Of a DNA stretch of 9,834 nucleotides, positions 6,579 through 9,834 are shown in pieces (positions within the stretch are counted from its first letter, which is position 1; each line of letters opens with the position of its first letter). The translations under genes and the position numbers were made by a program. The notes under the pieces were generated by a model. It searched no databases, was not told the DNA's origin, and was given only the letters and a program-made list of their open reading frames with translations. The DNA comes from an uncultured Solirubrobacterales bacterium (GTDB lineage Bacteria > Actinomycetota > Thermoleophilia > Solirubrobacterales > 70-9). The stretch covers positions 1-9,834 of the forward strand of contig CALEMO010000254.1 of the NCBI GenBank assembly GCA_937910825.1, read 5' to 3'.

Positions 6579-7484
6579 ATGCGCATCGGCGAAATCATCA
6601 GCGACCACCGGCCCGTCTTTTCGGCTGAGTTCTTCCCTCCGAAGACCGACGAGGGCCGCGAACAGCTGATCAGCACGGCCCGCACCCTGGCCGGCCTGGA
6701 CCTTGATTTCGTCTCCGTCACCTATGGCGCCGGTGGCTCCACCAGGGAAGGCACGTTCGACATCACCAAGGCACTCAAGGATGAAGTCGGCCTTGAAGTC
6801 ATGGCCCACCTGAGTTGCGTCGGCGAAACCAAACAGGGCCTCGCGGTCACGCTGGACCGCCTGAAAGAGCTCGGCATCGACAACATCTTCGCCCTGCGCG
6901 GTGACCCGCCGCGCGGCGAGAGCGACTTCGTCCAGCCGGAGGGTGGCCTTGCCAGCGCCGCCGACCTTGCCGGTTTCATCAGCGAGGGCTATGACTTCTC
7001 GATCGGCGGCGCCTGCTTTCCGGAGGTCCATCCGGAAGCCCCCGACCTCGATACCGATCTGAGCTATCTGAAGACGAAGGTCGATGCGGGCGCAGAGTTC
7101 CTGATCACCCAGCTTTTCTTCGACAACCGCGCCTACTTCGACTTCGTCGAAGCGGCCAGGGCCAAAGGTATCAAGGTGCCGATCCTGGCCGGCATCATTC
7201 CGGTCACCGGGTACGCCCATACCAAGCGCATCTGCAACCTTTGTGACGCAGGCATTCCGGCCTCGCTGGAGGCGGCGATGCTGGCGGCCGGGGGGGATAC
7301 AGAAGCCGAGTTCAATCTCGGCGTCGCCTACGCAGCGCAGCAGTGCGCCGAACTCCTGGCTGCCGGGGCGCCGGGCATCCATTTTTACGCACTCAACAAA
7401 GCGCCAGCGACCCTGGCCGTGCTCGGAGCGCTGCGTGCCGCACAACCCTGGCGCGGTGCCCGTAGCCAGTCGGTAGGGGCTTGA
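6579..7484 (+). CDS. metF: Methylenetetrahydrofolate reductase
   Basis: Cytoplasmic FAD-dependent enzyme that reduces 5,10-methylenetetrahydrofolate to 5-methyltetrahydrofolate, the methyl donor for methionine synthesis. The 301-residue length matches the bacterial MetF family (PF02219, TIM barrel). Landmarks are SAEFFPPKTDEG (15-26) with the catalytic Glu at 17, VTYGAGGS (47-54), the ALRGDPPRG segment (105-113) with the folate-contacting Asp at 109, FLITQLFFDN (174-183) with the substrate-contacting Gln 178, and AGIIPVT (204-210). A HFYALNK block (268-274) near the C-terminus is also typical. The ATG is placed by the conserved N-terminus; there is no good Shine-Dalgarno, but a TANNNT box lies 6 nt upstream, suggesting a leaderless transcript. 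The stop overlaps the start of the DUF3105 gene by 4 nt. All expected residues are present, so it should be active. Confidence 0.96.
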   Translation: MRIGEIISDHRPVFSAEFFPPKTDEGREQLISTARTLAGLDLDFVSVTYGAGGSTREGTFDITKALKDEVGLEVMAHLSCVGETKQGLAVTLDRLKELGIDNIFALRGDPPRGESDFVQPEGGLASAADLAGFISEGYDFSIGGACFPEVHPEAPDLDTDLSYLKTKVDAGAEFLITQLFFDNRAYFDFVEAARAKGIKVPILAGIIPVTGYAHTKRICNLCDAGIPASLEAAMLAAGGDTEAEFNLGVAYAAQQCAELLAAGAPGIHFYALNKAPATLAVLGALRAAQPWRGARSQSVGA

Positions 7485-8236
7485 GCCAGAACGAGGATGG
7501 CTCCGAAGCGGCCGGTCCGACACCGGCCGGCTATGTGGTTGGAGCCCTGCTCGCGATCGCGATAGTCGCCGGGATCTATTTTGCCCTGACGGCAGGCGGT
7601 AACGAAGACCCGGGTGTGGCCCACATCGCCACACCTTCCTCCGGGGATACGAACGGTGTCATGCCGGACGAGCGCGCCGGCGTCACCACCGCCGCATTCA
7701 AATCGGGGGGCGAGGACACCGCCGCACTTGCCAAAGCCGCGGGGTGTCGGATCGAAGGTGACCTGGAAGACGAAGGAAACGATCACCTCCAGCGCGGCGA
7801 CGAAGTGCCCGAATACAAGACGGTGCCACCGACCTCCGGGGCCCATATCGGACCACCTCTCCAGCAGGCCGACGGTGCCTACATCGCAAGCCCGGCCCCC
7901 GAAGACGTCGTTCACTCACTCGAGCACGGGAGGATCGCCGTCCAGTACAGCCCGGACCTGCCTGAAGAATCGCAGCTTGAACTGAAAGGCATGTATGACT
8001 CGGCCTTCAGCGCCGCCCTGCTTTTCCCGAACTCCGACATGCCCTACGCGGTGGCCGCCACCGCCTGGACAGCCCTGATCGCCTGCCCCGAATACCAGGG
8101 CGATCGAACCCTGAAAGCGATCGCCGCCTGGGCAGCCGAGAACTTCGGTCAGGCGCCAGAGCCGGTCGACATCTTCCCGCCGCTCACCGGGCCGAGTTTC
8201 GCCGAGCCAGGGGAGTCCGCTCAGGAAGCGCGGTAG
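7481..8236 (+). CDS. Membrane-anchored DUF3105 protein
   Basis: Protein of unknown function with a DUF3105 (PF11303) domain. Residues 1-16 are polar and cytoplasmic by prediction, about 17-38 form one membrane helix, and the rest should lie outside the membrane. A linker rich in Gly, Thr and acidic residues follows (about 40-85), then the domain with the diagnostic PPTSGAHIGPP (116-126) and VVHSLEHGRIAVQY (143-156) motifs. The conserved His residues suggest metal binding, but no function is established. Two cysteines (89 and 202) could form a disulfide outside the cell membrane. The TTG start overlaps the metF stop (TTGA), so it is probably co-translated with metF; AGGGG just upstream is too close to be a normal Shine-Dalgarno. 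An 8-bp hairpin falls within codons 10-17. The 3' end overlaps the reverse-strand gene by 16 nt. Confidence 0.85.
   Translation: MSQNEDGSEAAGPTPAGYVVGALLAIAIVAGIYFALTAGGNEDPGVAHIATPSSGDTNGVMPDERAGVTTAAFKSGGEDTAALAKAAGCRIEGDLEDEGNDHLQRGDEVPEYKTVPPTSGAHIGPPLQQADGAYIASPAPEDVVHSLEHGRIAVQYSPDLPEESQLELKGMYDSAFSAALLFPNSDMPYAVAATAWTALIACPEYQGDRTLKAIAAWAAENFGQAPEPVDIFPPLTGPSFAEPGESAQEAR
7509..7529 (+). other. GC-only hairpin just after metF, inside the DUF3105 5' coding region
   Basis: CGGCCGGT (7509-7516) and ACCGGCCG (7522-7529) form a perfect 8-bp stem with a 5-nt loop, 24 nt after the metF stop and 28 nt after the DUF3105 start. No T-run follows, so it is not a standard intrinsic terminator. It could dampen translation of the second gene or stabilise the 3' end of metF mRNA, or be chance in GC-rich coding DNA. 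Confidence 0.4.
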
Positions 8237-9153
8237 GCCGGAAAGAAGTCCCCGGCGCCAGGCGGGCTGAGCCTCGCGTATTCGGCTTCGTCGCAGACCA
8301 GCTCCGAGGTGTACCACTGCTCTTCGCGATTTGTGAAGCCACGCTTGAACTCCTCCAGCGGATCGCCGGGTGTGATGCCGCCACCAAGGTTCAAAGCTAG
8401 ATCCATCGAATCGCCGAATTCGATCATCGCTTCGATCACGTTCTTCATCGGGGAATCCCGCAGGTTGGAGTCGGCCGTTCCAGAGAGGTAGTAGTGGAGC
8501 AGCCCGTCGCTGGAAACGGCGATCGAAGCTGCGGCGATCGTGCCATCACCATCACGTGCCAATGCAAGCCAGGTCAATTCGCTGCCGAGGATCTGGTCAA
8601 AGTACTCACGGCTGAAGAAGTAGCGCTCCGTCGCCTGGGTGCGCTCCATGGTCTCGATGTAAGCGCGGAAAAAGCCCTCGCGCGCTGCGTCGCCAGACTC
8701 GGGTCCCGGTACGAATTCCACCTCGTAGCCGCGTTTCAGGTTCTTGCGGATCTGCTGGCGGTCGCTCATCCTGCTCTTGCGTGGCAGCGCCGGGTCCGAG
8801 AGCAGGCACAGGTTGCGGGCTGTGGCGCCGGCCAGCGGCAGATCCGCGCCCAGCACATGCCGCAGGAAGACGCTGAGCAGGCCGGTGCCGGTGAAGTCGA
8901 TGTCTTCCGGAGAGAGCGCGTCGCTCAGTCCATTTGAAGGAATGGCAAAGCCCGGGTAGCCATAGGGTGAAGTCGCGTCGAATAGTTCGCTGCCATCGAC
9001 CTCACTCACGAGCAGCGGCGCCGCGACTGTGCCGGCATCGGACTCGACCCGCAGCGAATGGGTCGTTCCCTCCGCGCGCAGGAATTCAGGTGAGCGAAAG
9101 AAGTCAGCCGAGGCCGAGGCCTCGCCGGCGTCTTCGAGCAGTTCAGCCCTCAC
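8221..9153 (-). CDS. FemAB/BioF2-like acyltransferase (GNAT fold)
   Basis: Protein of about 310 residues resembling the BioF2-like/FemAB-type acyltransferases (PF13480 group), which carry two GNAT-like folds and include peptidoglycan-bridge aminoacyltransferases and enzymes acting on surface polymers. Support, numbered from the chosen start, comes from the early TSPYGYPGF block (about 61-69), the basic RQQIRKNLKRGYEVEF stretch (132-147), FFRAYIETMERTQATERYFF (161-180), the segment IAAASIAVSSDGLLHYYLSG (206-225) and the end motif with LNLGGG (254-259), DPLEEFKRGF (264-273) and FTNREEQWY (273-281). These match the usual layout, where the LGGG and F-K-x-x-F signatures close the second GNAT domain. 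Substrate is unknown. I chose the GTG at 9153 because it gives a 4-nt GTGA overlap with the upstream gene; the adjacent GTG at 9156 is equally possible. It converges with and overlaps the DUF3105 gene by 16 nt. Confidence 0.75.
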   Translation of the reverse strand: MRAELLEDAGEASASADFFRSPEFLRAEGTTHSLRVESDAGTVAAPLLVSEVDGSELFDATSPYGYPGFAIPSNGLSDALSPEDIDFTGTGLLSVFLRHVLGADLPLAGATARNLCLLSDPALPRKSRMSDRQQIRKNLKRGYEVEFVPGPESGDAAREGFFRAYIETMERTQATERYFFSREYFDQILGSELTWLALARDGDGTIAAASIAVSSDGLLHYYLSGTADSNLRDSPMKNVIEAMIEFGDSMDLALNLGGGITPGDPLEEFKRGFTNREEQWYTSELVCDEAEYARLSPPGAGDFFPAYRAS

Positions 9154-9689
9154 CACTTGGCGACGGCTTCGAAGAACTGGTCCGGCGAGACACCCCAGAT
9201 TTCACAGTCGAGCAGCTTACCGTCCCGCTGGATGTGTCCAGGCATGTTGCCCTCGTATTGCCAGCCCTGTGCGGCGACCACTTTCTTCGCCGCAGCGTTG
9301 AAGGCGGGGATGCGGCCATAGACCCGGTGGGCTCCGAATTCCTCGAAGGCCCGGGTCACGGTCAGGCGCTCGGCCCATCGCCCGATTCCACGGCCACGGG
9401 CTTCGTCGCCGATCAAAGCGCCCAGTTCAGGCGCCGTCTGGCGAAACAGGCCGTAAAGCGCGGTGAAGCCGATCGGCTGCTCGATGCCCGGCACTTCAAT
9501 AGCGTATTTGCGGTCTTCGCCAGATTGTTCGGCGGCGTTGGCGGTCCAGCCTTCCGCGCTTTCCAAGCTGAAGGACACGCGCTGCTCCATCAGGGTTTTG
9601 GTCGCTTCGCGGTTGTTGAACCAGCGGTGCACGGCGGCGGCATCGTCGATCCGGAAATCCCGGATCGAGCAGGAAGGGGTTTGGGACAT
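9150..9689 (-). CDS. GNAT family N-acetyltransferase (RimJ/RimL type)
   Basis: Acetyl-CoA-dependent acetyltransferase of 179 residues (PF13302 type, the RimJ/RimL/SpeG branch). Features: the opening strand CSIRDFRIDDAAAVHRWFNN (7-26), IGFTALYGL (73-81), ELGALIGDEARGRGIGRWAE (88-107) with the acetyl-CoA phosphate-binding R-G-x-G-x-G element (100-103 region), then HRVYGRIPAFNAAAKKVVAA (121-140), including the conserved N-x-x-A-x-x-x-x-x-x-x-G-W pattern that ends at W143. Substrate could be a protein N-terminus, an amino sugar or another amine. The ATG at 9689 is preceded by GGGGA with no spacing, so it is not ribosome-binding-site driven; a TAGAAT box 6 nt upstream suggests a leaderless transcript. 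It overlaps the FemAB-like gene downstream and starts 9 nt after the upstream transporter gene stops. It may be involved in modifying the same surface polymer as the FemAB-like protein, but that is only inference. Confidence 0.85.
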   Translation of the reverse strand: MSQTPSCSIRDFRIDDAAAVHRWFNNREATKTLMEQRVSFSLESAEGWTANAAEQSGEDRKYAIEVPGIEQPIGFTALYGLFRQTAPELGALIGDEARGRGIGRWAERLTVTRAFEEFGAHRVYGRIPAFNAAAKKVVAAQGWQYEGNMPGHIQRDGKLLDCEIWGVSPDQFFEAVAKW

Positions 9690-9695
9690 TCCCCG

Positions 9696-9701
9696 ATTCT
9701 A
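9696..9701 (-). promoter_or_regulatory. Candidate -10 box TAGAAT of a leaderless GNAT promoter
   Basis: Read on the minus strand, TAGAAT ends 6 nt before the ATG at 9689 and matches TANNNT. Its first three bases are also the TAG stop codon of the upstream transporter gene. No clear -35 hexamer is present. It would allow the two acetyltransferase genes to be expressed apart from the transporter. Confidence 0.45.
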
Positions 9702-9834
9702 GGTGGGTGGCTCGCGGTCGGCGCGGCGCTGGAAGATCGTCTCGATCTGTTCCAATGAGCGACCCTTGGTTTCCGGCACGAATTTCCAGCAGAACCAGAG
9801 GGTGACCAGGCCGACCGCGCCGTAGATCCAGAAA
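9699..9834 (-). CDS. Sugar-porter-type MFS transporter, C-terminal fragment
   Basis: Only the last 44 codons are in the window; the gene continues past the right edge. The translation begins with FWIYGAVGLVTLWFCWKFVP (end of the last membrane helix) followed by ETKGRSLEQIETIF and a short charged tail ending in EPPT. P-E-T-K-G-x-S-L-E-x-I is the C-terminal signature of the sugar porter family (MFS, PF00083), which includes xylose, glucose and inositol symporters. The stop is TAG at 9701-9699. The transported sugar cannot be told from this fragment. It lies 9 nt before the GNAT gene on the same strand and may share a transcript with it. Confidence 0.85.
   Translation of the reverse strand, partial: FWIYGAVGLVTLWFCWKFVPETKGRSLEQIETIFQRRADREPPT

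Noticed and set aside
7551..7562. Perfect 12-bp palindrome TCGCGATCGCGA
   Set aside because: It encodes Ala, Ile and Leu in the membrane helix of the DUF3105 protein, and I see no second copy; probably codon-use chance.
5961..7634. 557-codon open frame on the reverse strand across the sugar transferase and metF genes
   Set aside because: It is codon-aligned with the forward genes. Such frames stay open because TTA, CTA and TCA are rare in GC-rich genes. Its composition (Arg, Gly, Asp, Gln-rich) resembles no family, and the forward genes have strong motifs.
8494..9758. Forward open frames at 8494-8937 and 8934-9758 opposite the two acetyltransferase genes
   Set aside because: Both are codon-aligned antisense shadows, and the second runs across the gap and the transporter end without any recognisable motif.

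Overview
The window looks like an ordinary chromosomal segment from a high-GC actinobacterium. Thermoleophilia/Solirubrobacterales is my best guess. The reasons are strong GC bias at codon third positions, frequent GTG and TTG starts, few Shine-Dalgarno sequences, apparent leaderless starts with TANNNT -10 boxes 6 nt before the ATG, and a membrane-anchored DUF3105 protein. The taxonomic call is inference; no rRNA or other strong phylogenetic marker is present.

Bases 1-6551 are a surface-polysaccharide assembly cluster of the Wzx/Wzy type. In order it holds an O-antigen ligase/polymerase-like membrane protein (5' end outside the window), a Wzx-like flippase, a GT2 rhamnosyltransferase-like enzyme on the opposite strand, a GT4 glycosyltransferase, a membrane-anchored GT2 enzyme and a short PglC/WcaJ-like sugar-1-phosphate transferase. 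A working model: the phosphoglycosyltransferase loads the first sugar phosphate on undecaprenyl phosphate, the three glycosyltransferases extend the unit on the cytoplasmic face, the flippase moves it across the membrane and the Wzy/ligase-type protein polymerises or transfers it. The forward genes 3701-6551 overlap by 1 and 4 nt and look like one operon.

Bases 6579-8236 hold metF (methylenetetrahydrofolate reductase), overlapping by 4 nt a DUF3105 protein of unknown function. These appear unrelated to the polysaccharide genes and seem to have their own promoter.

Bases 8221-9834 are on the reverse strand, convergent with and overlapping the DUF3105 gene by 16 nt. Read in transcription order, they are the C-terminal end of a sugar-porter-type MFS transporter (cut by the window edge), a RimJ/RimL-type GNAT acetyltransferase and a FemAB/BioF2-like acyltransferase, packed with almost no spacing.

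I see no mobile element, CRISPR array, tRNA, rRNA or phage gene, and no intergenic stretch above 33 bases. I do not see a clearly new biological system. The most useful observations are the leaderless-type promoters (one using a stop codon as half of its -10 box), the reverse-strand glycosyltransferase with no room for a normal promoter, and a strong hairpin just after metF.
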